A stretch of DNA of 64,000 nucleotides from Clostridiales bacterium (GTDB lineage Bacteria > Bacillota > Clostridia > Christensenellales > Aristaeellaceae). The translations under genes and the position numbers were made by a program. The notes under the pieces were generated by a model, which saw only the letters and a list, made by a program, of their open reading frames with translations, had not been told where the DNA came from and did no database searches. Of the stretch, positions 16,089-22,611 are shown piece by piece (position 1 is the stretch's first letter; every line of letters begins with the position of its first letter). Location: NCBI GenBank assembly GCA_004556395.1, contig SFHK01000004.1, forward strand, positions 1 to 64,000, written 5' to 3'.

Positions 16089-16973
16089 TCATGCAATCGT
16101 CTGCGCCACCGTCGCGCACAGCGCCGTCATGGGCTGCATGTCCACGTGGGCATAGATGCGCGACGTGGTAGATACGTCGGCATGCCCGAGCACGGCCTGA
16201 AGCACGCGCACGGATTGCTGATGCGTCACGGACAGCGCCGCCATGGTATGCCTGAGCCCGTGCACAGTGACCGATCGTATGCCCAGCGCGCGCAGATCGC
16301 GCCTGAGCGCCCCGTTGATCGACGATGGGGACAGCCCGCCGCCGTCGTGCCCGCCGAACACGTAGACGCTGCCCGGGCGGCACTGGTGGAGCATGTAGAG
16401 CGGCTGTAGCGCGTCCTCAATAATGGGCAAAAGTGGCAGATCGCGCGTGCCGGACGCTGATTTAGGCGCTGAATCGATGATTTTGCCGCCTATGCGCTGC
16501 CTCTGATTGCGGATGTGGATTACGCCGGCGGCATCGTCGATGTCCTGCCAGCGCAGGCCGGCCAGCTCGCCGCGGCGCAGACCGAGCGTCAGCGCCAGCA
16601 GCCAGACCGGCCGCCACGCCGGATCCGCGTGGGTGATCAGCCGCGCGGCCTCATCGGCCGTGAGGTAGTTAATGGGCTTGGATTGGTGCTTGGGGCGCTC
16701 AATTTGCGCCATAACGGCGCGCAAATGGCCGTTTTTGCGCCCAGCTGAGCGCAAAAACGTGTACACGGCGCTGGCCGTGCGGGTGTGACCGGTGGCAGAG
16801 ATGCCGTTGAGCAGCTCCGCGACTTGTATCACGGTGACGCGCGAGACGGGTGTATCCCCGATGACGGGCGCGACGTAGAGCCTGAGCATGCGTTTTTCTG
16901 CCTCGATCGTGCGAGCAGCGAGGGATGCGGCTCTGAGGGCGGTATATTGGGCGAGATAATCTGTCAACAGCAT
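16089..16973 (-). CDS. int: Tyrosine recombinase / integrase
   Basis: A 294-residue phage-type integrase. The N-terminal SAM-like core-binding region (MLLTDYLAQYTALRAASLAA...) is followed by the catalytic domain, with Arg in LGLRRGELAGLRW, His-x-x-Arg in VHGLRHTMAA, the third His in GHADVSTTSRIY and the Tyr nucleophile in RIYAHV. It stops 11 bp from attL, the usual position for a tRNA-directed integrase. ATG 16973 is chosen because AAAGGAGG stands 8 nt upstream. A longer frame to 17078 has no ribosome site and would cover the divergent start region. Confidence 0.95.
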   Translation of the reverse strand: MLLTDYLAQYTALRAASLAARTIEAEKRMLRLYVAPVIGDTPVSRVTVIQVAELLNGISATGHTRTASAVYTFLRSAGRKNGHLRAVMAQIERPKHQSKPINYLTADEAARLITHADPAWRPVWLLALTLGLRRGELAGLRWQDIDDAAGVIHIRNQRQRIGGKIIDSAPKSASGTRDLPLLPIIEDALQPLYMLHQCRPGSVYVFGGHDGGGLSPSSINGALRRDLRALGIRSVTVHGLRHTMAALSVTHQQSVRVLQAVLGHADVSTTSRIYAHVDMQPMTALCATVAQTIA

Positions 16974-17040
16974 GTGATAATCCTCCTTTGCAGCGTTTGT
17001 AACCAACACAGACCGACAATAGAGTGACGGAGGGAGCCAT

Positions 17041-17661
17041 ATGGCATTGTACCACGATAGCAGCCCAACTGCAATCATAGACTTGATGAGCTATAGAGTA
17101 GCTCGAAAGCCAGATAGTAAGCCAGATAGAGAGATTGATAGAGAGATAGCTAGCGAGCTAGCTAGCTCCGCGGGGGCGCGCGCGCGCACGCGTACGCGTG
17201 AGGAGACCGAGACGGAGACGGAGACGGCTAATAGCGCCGCTATTAGACCGATGGCCGATGACGAGGTGAGAGGATACCATGCCATGGACGAGCTGTACGC
17301 CTACTACTGCGACGCATTTGATCGTCAGAGGGTCGCGCCGTCGGTGAGGCGGGATATGGCCGCGGCCATTGATGGCGGCATGGAGCCTGCCGTGCTGATG
17401 GCGGCCATGGACGCGGCCACGCAGGCCGCCGCGCCCAGCTGGGCGTATGCCCGCGCGGTGATTGTGCGCTGCTTTGCCGAGGGCGTTTTGACGTTGGAAG
17501 CCTACAATGCCCGCACGGCGGCGCATCGGGCGAGCTATCAATCCCGCGCCGGGCGCGGCTACGCCGAGCGCAAGGTAACCGAGGATGACTTTTCGACCGG
17601 CTTTTACGTCGATGTGATGGCTCGTGGGCGAGATAAGGACGGCAAACATGGCCACGATTGA
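17041..17661 (+). CDS. DnaD-like replication protein of the element
   Basis: A 206-residue protein divergent from the integrase, with GGAGGG six nt before ATG 17041. The C-terminal half (ELYAYYCDAF..., GMEPAVLMAAMDAAT, APSWAYARAVIVRCFAEG, LTLEAYN) has the helical pattern and the PSWAYARAI-type motif of the DnaB_2/DnaD domain used by phage and plasmid replication initiators to load helicase. Residues 20-75 are low-complexity: alternating charged dipeptides (REIDREIASE, then ARARTRTREETETETETA), encoded by direct repeats and a CG-alternating tract. The domain call is by eye. A replication role fits the noncoding repeats downstream. Confidence 0.6.
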   Translation: MALYHDSSPTAIIDLMSYRVARKPDSKPDREIDREIASELASSAGARARTRTREETETETETANSAAIRPMADDEVRGYHAMDELYAYYCDAFDRQRVAPSVRRDMAAAIDGGMEPAVLMAAMDAATQAAAPSWAYARAVIVRCFAEGVLTLEAYNARTAAHRASYQSRAGRGYAERKVTEDDFSTGFYVDVMARGRDKDGKHGHD

Positions 17662-17845
17662 CAGAGACGCATACGTGCAGCAGGTAATCAGGTACACCGA
17701 GCGCATATGTGATGATCTTGGATTGCTACGCAGGATGTTGCAAATACTGACGGAGGATGAGAGAGACTATGACAGATCGAGAGAGGATAACCGGCCTTCT
17801 GAGGCTGATCAACTACATGATGCACGTAATGGACGATCGGAGTAA
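17648..17845 (+). CDS. Small hypothetical protein of the element
   Basis: A 65-residue frame, MATIDRDAYVQQVIRYTERI..., with a predicted helix-rich N-terminal half and a polar, charged tail. It overlaps the end of the DnaD-like gene by 14 bp and the next small gene by about 77 bp, as is common in compact phage-like operons. I do not recognise a family. ATG 17648 has only a weak purine-rich site. Confidence 0.5.
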   Translation: MATIDRDAYVQQVIRYTERICDDLGLLRRMLQILTEDERDYDRSREDNRPSEADQLHDARNGRSE

Positions 17846-17930
17846 GCGCAGGCTGTGCAAGGACAAGACGTGGTTATGGCTCCACAAGCTATACGTAGAC
17901 ATAGACGAGTCCAGACCATGGTATCATTGA
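17769..17930 (+). CDS. Small basic hypothetical protein of the element
   Basis: A 53-residue frame (MTDRERITGLLRLINYMMHV... ending in ESRPWYH) that overlaps the preceding gene in another frame. GGAGG lies about 11 nt before the ATG. The composition is basic with a conserved-looking aromatic segment KTWLWLHKLYV. It resembles small late-operon or regulatory proteins of phage-like elements, but no family is recognised. A GC-rich hairpin follows its stop. Confidence 0.45.
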   Translation: MTDRERITGLLRLINYMMHVMDDRSKRRLCKDKTWLWLHKLYVDIDESRPWYH

Positions 17931-17943
17931 TCACTATAGGCAA

Positions 17944-17963
17944 GGCGGGGCGCAAGCCCCGCC
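17944..17963 (+). terminator. GC hairpin after the small genes
   Basis: GGCGGGGC and GCCCCGCC flank GCAA, immediately after the last small gene; the following run is CTTATCAT, so the T tract is weak. Confidence 0.5.
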
Positions 17964-18644
17964 CTTATCATACCCACCTCACCAGCCGTAGCCCCCGCAC
18001 CCCGCGCGAAGCGCCGAGGCGGGTGCAGGGTGCCCACACCCTGCCAGGGGGCGCAGGATGGCCACGGAGCGGCGGCAGCCGCGCCGGGGACAGAGTCCCC
18101 CACCCCACCCCGCCGCGCCGCCTCCTGACCCCGCGCAGGCCGTCTGGTGACACGCTGGACTGACAGACAGCGCGCCGCCGCCACCTGACCGGCGCGCGAG
18201 CCACCCACGCCCCGGGAGGACGATGGCGGCGCGCCCCTGCTAACTAAGCCCCCGGCACAAGGCCAGAGCGGGAGCGAGCGCAGCGAGCGGACGCGCGAAA
18301 CGAAGCCGAGCAGCCCCACACGCGCGAGGAAACCGGCCGGGAATCCATCATCGAAGGGGCAAAAGCCGCGGGGCGGGCAGGCACAGAGCACCGTCGCGGG
18401 GGCGCGGAGGGCAGAGCGACGAGCCGAGCGGCCGGGCGGCGCGCGACGAAAGCGCGCGCGGAACGGCGGCACGGCGCGCCGATCGGCCGCCGGTGACGGA
18501 GCGCCGCCCGGAGCGCCGCGCGAGCACACAGGCCGCAAGGGTGGGACGCTGACGGCCACAAGAGGACACCCCGCCGACCCCCTGCCGGGGCGGATAGCGC
18601 CGGGGCGGGCCCACACGGACACGCGCGCGCCCCCCGACAACGCA

Positions 18645-18789
18645 GGGCAACTATTTGCAAAAGCGATCTTTTCCGCTTTGTTGCCCCCCGCGCGAAGCGC
18701 GGAAAAGGGGGAAACACAGCGGAAAAGACTTGCTTTTGCGAAAGCGCGAGCGAAGCGCGGAACGTGCGAAGCGGAAGCGGTAGTTGCCC
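18645..18789. repeat. 145-bp imperfect inverted repeat (cruciform)
   Basis: Nested arms pair in order: GGGCAACTA (18645-18653) with TAGTTGCCC (18781-18789), TTTGCAAAAGC (18654-18664) with GCTTTTGCGAAA (18732-18743), CTTTTCCGCT (18668-18677) with AGCGGAAAAG (18718-18727), GTTGCCCCC (18680-18688) with GGGGGAAAC (18707-18715). A CCGCGCGAAGCGCGG tip closes the hairpin. It is AT-richer than its surroundings. Confidence 0.8.
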
Positions 18790-18970
18790 GCCTTGGGTGC
18801 GCAAGGCAGCCCGCCGGATCAGGGCGCGGCCTCATCCACCCGTCCGCGACCCCGGCGGGCGGCGGCACAGCAGACGGCAGCGCGGGAGCACCGGCGCGCT
18901 ATTAGCAGTGCCTTGGGGTGGGCTGACCATTGATCGCGCGGCAGCCACTAATCAAGCCCCCGTCTGCTCC

Positions 18971-19117
18971 GCTCCTGCGCCAAGCCCCGACCGCACGGAC
19001 GCGTAGCGTCCGCGCGCCCGCCCAGCCGCGCCCACAGCCCCCGCGCGCCTCGCTCCTGCGCCAAGCCCCGCCCGCACGGACGCGTCAGCGTCCGCGCGCC
19101 CGCCCAGCCGCGCCCAC
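18971..19117. repeat. Two 81-bp tandem repeats with internal palindromes
   Basis: Each unit begins GCTCCTGCGCCAAGCCCC (at 18971 and 19052) and contains a small dyad, CGGACGCG...CGTCCG, then CGCGCCCGCCCAGCCGCGCC. The repeats differ by a few bases. They resemble iterons in arrangement. Confidence 0.75.
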
Positions 19118-19279
19118 ATCCTCCGCGCCCATCCTGCGCCGCATCCCTGCCCGCTCCGCGGCCAGCTCTGCGGCGCAGGATGCCCGTTAAAATAATTTTC
19201 TCGCGCCCCTTGCATAATGGCCGACACATGACGTATAATACCGTTGGGAGGATTGATCAAACGTGAAGGAGGTGACTAT

Positions 19280-19510
19280 GTGGCACTGAAGAAAGCTGAA
19301 TCCGAGCGCCGAACCATGCGCTGCTCGCTGAGACTGCGACAGGATGAGAGAAACGTCCTTGCAGCCTTTGCCGTTGAGAAAAATCTCAAGTATACCGAGA
19401 TTATGCGCCTTGCCTTGCGCAAATACTTGCGTGATAACGGCTGTGACCTGCCCGGCGGCGATGATATAATCCCCTATGGGCCCCGCTCAAAGCGCTATAA
19501 GCTCAAATAA
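19280..19510 (+). CDS. Ribbon-helix-helix-like DNA-binding protein
   Basis: A 76-residue protein started from GTG 19280, seven nt after AAGGAGG; an in-frame ATG at 19244 lies upstream of this ribosome site and is less likely. The segment MRCSLRLRQDERNVLAAFAV followed by EKNLKYTEIMRLALRKYL has the strand-helix-helix pattern of CopG/Arc-type regulators. It may repress the integrase or replication genes, or act as a relaxosome-like accessory. Its position between the GC-rich tract and attR and its transcription toward the tRNA fit an element-borne regulator. Confidence 0.6.
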   Translation: MALKKAESERRTMRCSLRLRQDERNVLAAFAVEKNLKYTEIMRLALRKYLRDNGCDLPGGDDIIPYGPRSKRYKLK

Positions 19511-19512
19511 TA

Positions 19513-19553
19513 ACAAAACTCACCTGATGGAGAGAACATCAGATGAGCTTTGT
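19513..19553. terminator. Strong hairpin between RHH gene and tRNA
   Basis: ACAAAACTCACCTGATG (19513-19529) pairs with CATCAGATGAGCTTTGT (19537-19553). It could end the RHH transcript and, on the minus strand, the tRNA transcript, whose native terminator is now 3.5 kb away. The minus-strand tail TTTTGTTATTATTT is T-rich. Confidence 0.7.
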
Positions 19554-19579
19554 CAGTATACCATGCTTGGCAGCACGGA

Positions 19580-19630
19580 GTACACCTTCAGGGGCTCGAA
19601 CCCTGGACACCCTGATTAAGAGTCAGGTGC
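19580..19630. repeat. attR: 51-bp repeat inside the intact tRNA-Lys
   Basis: Identical to 16028-16078. Here it forms the 3' portion of a complete tRNA gene, so the element supplied the replacement 3' end. Confidence 0.92.
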
Positions 19631-19653
19631 TCTACCAACTGAGCTAAAGGTGC
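19581..19653 (-). tRNA. tRNA-Lys (anticodon CTT)
   Basis: Reading the minus strand, acceptor arms GCACCTT and AAGGTGT pair (first pair G-U), the D arm contains AGCTCAGTTGGTAGAGC, the anticodon arm is CCTGA-CTCTTAA-TCAGG with anticodon CTT, and the T arm contains GGTTCGAGCCC. Length is 73 with discriminator A, and CCA is not encoded. It is the integration target of the element and is transcribed from the LacI side. Confidence 0.95.
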
Positions 19654-19691
19654 TTGTAGCGTCCGTTCGGTTTCCCTTGACGACGTGAGAT

Positions 19692-19720
19692 AGTATACAC
19701 CCGAACGGACGAAATGTCAA
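19692..19720 (-). promoter_or_regulatory. tRNA-Lys promoter
   Basis: TTGACA (19720-19715) and TATACT (19697-19692) with 17-bp spacing, about 39 bp upstream of the tRNA 5' end, on the host side of attR. Confidence 0.8.
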
Positions 19721-19758
19721 CACATTTATTTGTTAAATGGTTGAAAAGTCGAATTCTG

Positions 19759-20796
19759 TCATCGGGTCGCACCGCGCCGGCCGCCGCTGCTCTCCCGCAG
19801 GATCAGCTGGCAGGGCACGTGCTCCTCCGTCTGCAATGATTCGTCCAGCAGCATCTGCACCGCGCGGCGGCCGATATAGGTCTGGTGCGTATCGATGGAC
19901 GTAAGCGACGGGTGCATATACGCGCCGAAGAACAGGTTGTCGCAGCCGACGATAGCCATATCTTCCGGCACGCGCAGGCCGTGCGCTTCCGCGGCGCAGA
20001 TCGCGCCCATGGCCGTAAGGTCGTTGGCGGCTATGACGGCGGTCGGCCACTGGGACGGAATCAGCCTTTCCAGCAGCTCGTTCAGCGCCGTCTGCCCACC
20101 CTCCGGCGTACAGTCGCCGTACACGCGGTAGTCGCTCACGAACGGCAGCTTCGCCCGCTTCAGCGCTTCGAAATAGCCCGCGTCGCGCGTGCCCTCGGTC
20201 TGCATGTCGCGCAGGCCGCCCAGAAGCGCAATCCGCTCGTGACCCAGCGATGCCAGATGCTCCACCATCAGGCTCACGCATTCCTTCAAATCGATCGTCA
20301 CGGAGGGATACTCCTTCGTGGGCAGGTTGTGGCCGATCAGCACCACCGGCATATACTGCCGGATCGCGCGCAGAGCGTTCAGCTCGTTGGACGCGTCCTC
20401 GCCGCTTGCGTAGTCCGTGTAGATCGCCACGCCGTCCAGCCGCCGTTCCACCAGCATGCCGGCGGGATCCCAGTTCGCGTCCTTCATCTTCTCCCACGAA
20501 AACACCAGAAGCGTATACCCGGCCTTGAGCGCCTCGTCATACGCGCCCTTATAAAAGAGAGAATAATGCGGGTTATCCAGTCTCGGCAGCGCGATGCCCA
20601 GCGTCTTTGAATGGCGCTGTGTAAGCCCGCGCGCGATGGCGCTGGGCTGATAGTTCAGGCGCAGAATCACGTCCTGCACGCGCTTCTTCGTTTTCTCCGT
20701 TACCGTGTTTTCGCCGCGCAGCACGCGGGAGACCGTCGCAATCGATACGCCCGCCTCCGCGGCGATGTCATAAATCGTGTTCTTCTTGCCGTTCAT
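19759..20796 (-). CDS. LacI-family transcriptional regulator
   Basis: A 345-residue regulator. The N-terminal helix-turn-helix and hinge read NTIYDIAAEAGVSIATVSRVL and LNYQPSAIARGL. The C-terminal periplasmic-binding-protein-like domain includes GIALPRLDNPHYSLF, DGVAIYTDY and VIAANDLTAMGA, ending with ESSGGRRGATR. These proteins bind an operator palindrome and release it on binding a sugar. No sugar operon lies beside it and the nearest sugar gene in the window is rhaA, 14 kb away, so the target is unknown. A TATAAT-like -10 lies about 55 bp before the ATG (near 20850). Confidence 0.92.
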   Translation of the reverse strand: MNGKKNTIYDIAAEAGVSIATVSRVLRGENTVTEKTKKRVQDVILRLNYQPSAIARGLTQRHSKTLGIALPRLDNPHYSLFYKGAYDEALKAGYTLLVFSWEKMKDANWDPAGMLVERRLDGVAIYTDYASGEDASNELNALRAIRQYMPVVLIGHNLPTKEYPSVTIDLKECVSLMVEHLASLGHERIALLGGLRDMQTEGTRDAGYFEALKRAKLPFVSDYRVYGDCTPEGGQTALNELLERLIPSQWPTAVIAANDLTAMGAICAAEAHGLRVPEDMAIVGCDNLFFGAYMHPSLTSIDTHQTYIGRRAVQMLLDESLQTEEHVPCQLILRESSGGRRGATR

Positions 20797-20964
20797 TCTG
20801 ATTCTTCTTTCATTTCATCCAATCAGATGTCTGTTTTTCATCATTATAGTCCTTGTGCTGTGCGAAAGCCACCACCAGCGCGGTGCCTTGCTGTAAAATT
20901 TCAGAACCGGCGCGTGCGCACAGAATCTTCATATCCGCGAAATAGAATCACTAAAGATATGTGC
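20797..20964. other. Intergenic between lacI and the mgtE leader
   Basis: Holds the weak lacI promoter (minus-strand TATAAT near 20845-20850). No gene or repeat is apparent. The whole gap to mgtE (20797-21242) is otherwise occupied by the promoter, leader peptide and terminator listed separately. Confidence 0.5.
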
Positions 20965-20993
20965 TTGACGAAAGCCTACCTGACGCGTATGCT
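20965..20993 (+). promoter_or_regulatory. mgtE operon promoter
   Basis: TTGACG (20965-20970) and TATGCT (20988-20993) with a 17-bp spacer; predicted start near 21000, giving a leader of about 240 nt. Confidence 0.6.
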
Positions 20994-21046
20994 TATTATG
21001 GTTATTTTTTCAGCGCATAACCATTCTAAATGGGAGGTGACAGGCC

Positions 21047-21127
21047 ATGGAAGACGGCGGAAGATGTATGTCCGGTGACGGCGTGCCTCGATCGTGTGCA
21101 GCCGCGGTTTTCCGCAGCCTGTACTGA
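21047..21127 (+). CDS. Leader peptide upstream of mgtE
   Basis: A 26-codon frame starting MEDGGRCMSGDGVPR, preceded by an excellent ribosome site (GGGAGGTG, 7 nt before ATG 21047), inside the mgtE leader and followed by a terminator. The acidic residues directly after Met recall MgtL of enterobacteria, which begins MEPDPTP and senses Mg2+ by premature ribosome release. No homology is claimed; only the architecture is shared. Confidence 0.5.
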   Translation: MEDGGRCMSGDGVPRSCAAAVFRSLY

Positions 21128-21172
21128 TTTTCCCGGTACGCCTTCATGAAGTATGCATTGACACCGTCACGG

Positions 21173-21206
21173 CGACACTTTGCCTTGCGCATTTGTGTCG
21201 GTTTTT
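21173..21206 (+). terminator. Conditional terminator before mgtE
   Basis: CGACAC (21173-21178) pairs with GTGTCG (21195-21200), with additional inner pairing, followed by GTTTTT. It lies between the operon promoter and mgtE, so readthrough must be controlled. Confidence 0.65.
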
Positions 21207-21242
21207 GTGTTGTGCTTATCGAATGAAAGGCGGTGAATTCCC

Positions 21243-22610
21243 TTGGATCAGCAGATCATTTTCCAGCGGCTGAACGCCCTTCTGGCCTCCGGCCGCATGA
21301 GCGAAATGCGCGGCGCGCTTCTGATGCTCAACCCCGTAGACATCGCCCAGTATCTTTCCAGCCTTGAAACAGAGAACCTGCTGCGGGTTTTCCGCATTCT
21401 GCCCGGAGACTGCTCCGCGGACGTGTTCAGCTATATGGACGACGAGCAGCGCGAAAAGCTCGTTTCCTCCATCGGCGATAAGGAAGCCGGTCTCTTGGTG
21501 GAGAACATGTTCGTGGATGACGCGGTGGACTTCCTCGAGGAAATGCCGGCGGAGTTGGTGCGGCGCGTGCTTTCCAACGTAAATGAGGAGCAGCGCCACA
21601 TCATCAACCGGTTTCTCAGCTATCCGGACGGCAGCGCCGGTTCCATCATGACAATCGAATACTGCCGCCTTCCGCTGGGAACGACGGTTGCCGAGGCCAT
21701 GGACGACATTCGCGCCAACGGCGTGGACAAGGAAACCATCAACACGCTGTACATCGTGGACGCAAACGGCGTGCTGCGCGGCACGCTTCCGCTTCGCAAG
21801 CTGATCACCGCGGACGACGAAACGCGGGTAGATGACCTGATGGACGTGAATTTCGTGTCCGTTCAGACCCACGACGACCGCGAAAAGGCCGCCGAGCTGG
21901 TGCGCAAATACGACCTTCTCTCCCTGCCCGTGGTCGATAAATCCGAGCGTCTGGTAGGCATCGTCACAGTCGACGACATCATGGACGTCATTCAGGAGGA
22001 AACCACCGAGGACATCGAGATCATGAACGCGCTGACGCCTTCGGAGGATACCTACATGAAAACCAGCGTGTGGCAGCTGGCCGGAAACCGACTGCCGTGG
22101 CTGGCGCTGATGCTGTTTGGCTCTATCCTCACCGGACTGATCATCACCCACTATGAGGGCCTGCTCCTGAGCGTGCCCGCGCTGGGCGTGGCGCTGACCG
22201 CCTGCATCCCCATGTTGATGGACTCCGGCGGCAACTGCGGCCAGCAGACCTCCACGCTGGTCATCCGCGCGCTGGCCGTGGGTGAAATGCAGCCGTCCGA
22301 CACGCCGCGCGTGCTTCTGAAGGAATTCCGCGTGTCGCTGCTGGTGGGCGCGGTGCTTTCCGTCGTCAATTACCTGCTTCAGGTTCTGGTGTTCGGCCGC
22401 ACGTGGCTGGTGGCGTTCACCGTGTCCGTCGCCATGCTGGCGACCGTGGTGCTTTCCAAGTGCATCGGCTGCCTGCTGCCGCTGGGCGCGAAGGCGCTGA
22501 AGCTCGACCCCGCGCTGACCGCCACGCCGCTGATTACCACCATCGTGGACACGTGCTCGCTGATTCTTCTGTTTGAAATCGCATCCGTAATGCTGAAGGG
22601 GGTAGCCTGA
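21243..22610 (+). CDS. mgtE: MgtE magnesium transporter, first copy
   Basis: A 455-residue Mg2+ channel/transporter. The cytoplasmic N domain (residues 1-125; repeated helical MDDEQREKLVSSI and VDDAVDFLEEMP) is followed by two CBS domains (to about 250; SLPVVDKSERLVGIVTVDDIMDVI), which gate the pore by sensing intracellular Mg2+. A five-helix pore domain carries the conserved MLMDSGGNCGQQ segment. Translation starts with TTG 21243 after AAAGGCGG. It overlaps nothing but is followed after one base by a second mgtE, and sits behind a leader peptide and terminator. Confidence 0.93.
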   Translation: MDQQIIFQRLNALLASGRMSEMRGALLMLNPVDIAQYLSSLETENLLRVFRILPGDCSADVFSYMDDEQREKLVSSIGDKEAGLLVENMFVDDAVDFLEEMPAELVRRVLSNVNEEQRHIINRFLSYPDGSAGSIMTIEYCRLPLGTTVAEAMDDIRANGVDKETINTLYIVDANGVLRGTLPLRKLITADDETRVDDLMDVNFVSVQTHDDREKAAELVRKYDLLSLPVVDKSERLVGIVTVDDIMDVIQEETTEDIEIMNALTPSEDTYMKTSVWQLAGNRLPWLALMLFGSILTGLIITHYEGLLLSVPALGVALTACIPMLMDSGGNCGQQTSTLVIRALAVGEMQPSDTPRVLLKEFRVSLLVGAVLSVVNYLLQVLVFGRTWLVAFTVSVAMLATVVLSKCIGCLLPLGAKALKLDPALTATPLITTIVDTCSLILLFEIASVMLKGVA

Positions 22611-22611
22611 C

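Larger units (their letters stand above)
17931..19279. other. 1.35-kb very GC-rich, repeat-laden noncoding tract
   Basis: More than a third of the element carries no credible gene. Long open frames exist in several phases on both strands, but these are the by-product of extreme GC content and have no ribosome sites. The tract contains a hairpin at its left end, a 145-bp imperfect inverted repeat, two 81-bp tandem repeats, and many GCGAAGCGC-type short palindromes. This is the layout expected of a replication or transfer origin, or of a structured RNA; which one is not decidable here. Confidence 0.6.
16028..19630. mobile_element. 3.6-kb integrative element in tRNA-Lys(CTT)
   Basis: The element is bounded by identical 51-bp direct repeats (16028-16078 and 19580-19630) that correspond to the 3' part of tRNA-Lys. 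Integration rebuilt a complete tRNA gene at the right end and left the original 3' fragment at the left end. Cargo: tyrosine integrase, DnaD-like protein, two small proteins, a ribbon-helix-helix protein and a long GC-rich noncoding tract. There is no relaxase, capsid or secretion gene, so it would need a helper to move between cells. A satellite or mobilizable mini-element is the best description. Confidence 0.85.
21003..21206 (+). promoter_or_regulatory. Structured leader of the mgtE operon
   Basis: The 5' leader starts with a hairpin (ATGGTTAT near 20998-21005 with ATAACCAT at 21017-21024), contains a short translated frame, and ends in an intrinsic terminator 37 bp before mgtE. GTGACGG inside the peptide frame (21075-21081) can pair with CCGTCAC (21164-21170) just before the terminator, which gives an alternative fold. 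The conserved M-box core could not be found. Regulation by Mg2+ through the leader peptide is inferred from position and architecture. Confidence 0.5.

Noticed and set aside
17924..18868. 314-codon frame and several overlapping frames in the GC-rich tract of the element
   Set aside because: All frames are open on both strands because stop codons are rare at such GC content. There is no ribosome site and the composition is Pro/Arg/Ala/Ser only.
20998..21206. M-box (ykoK) Mg2+ riboswitch before mgtE
   Set aside because: The conserved GGTGAGGCTCCT and CTGCCC blocks could not be located. GGGAGGTGACAGGCC is better read as a ribosome site before a short ORF. A covariance-model search would settle it.
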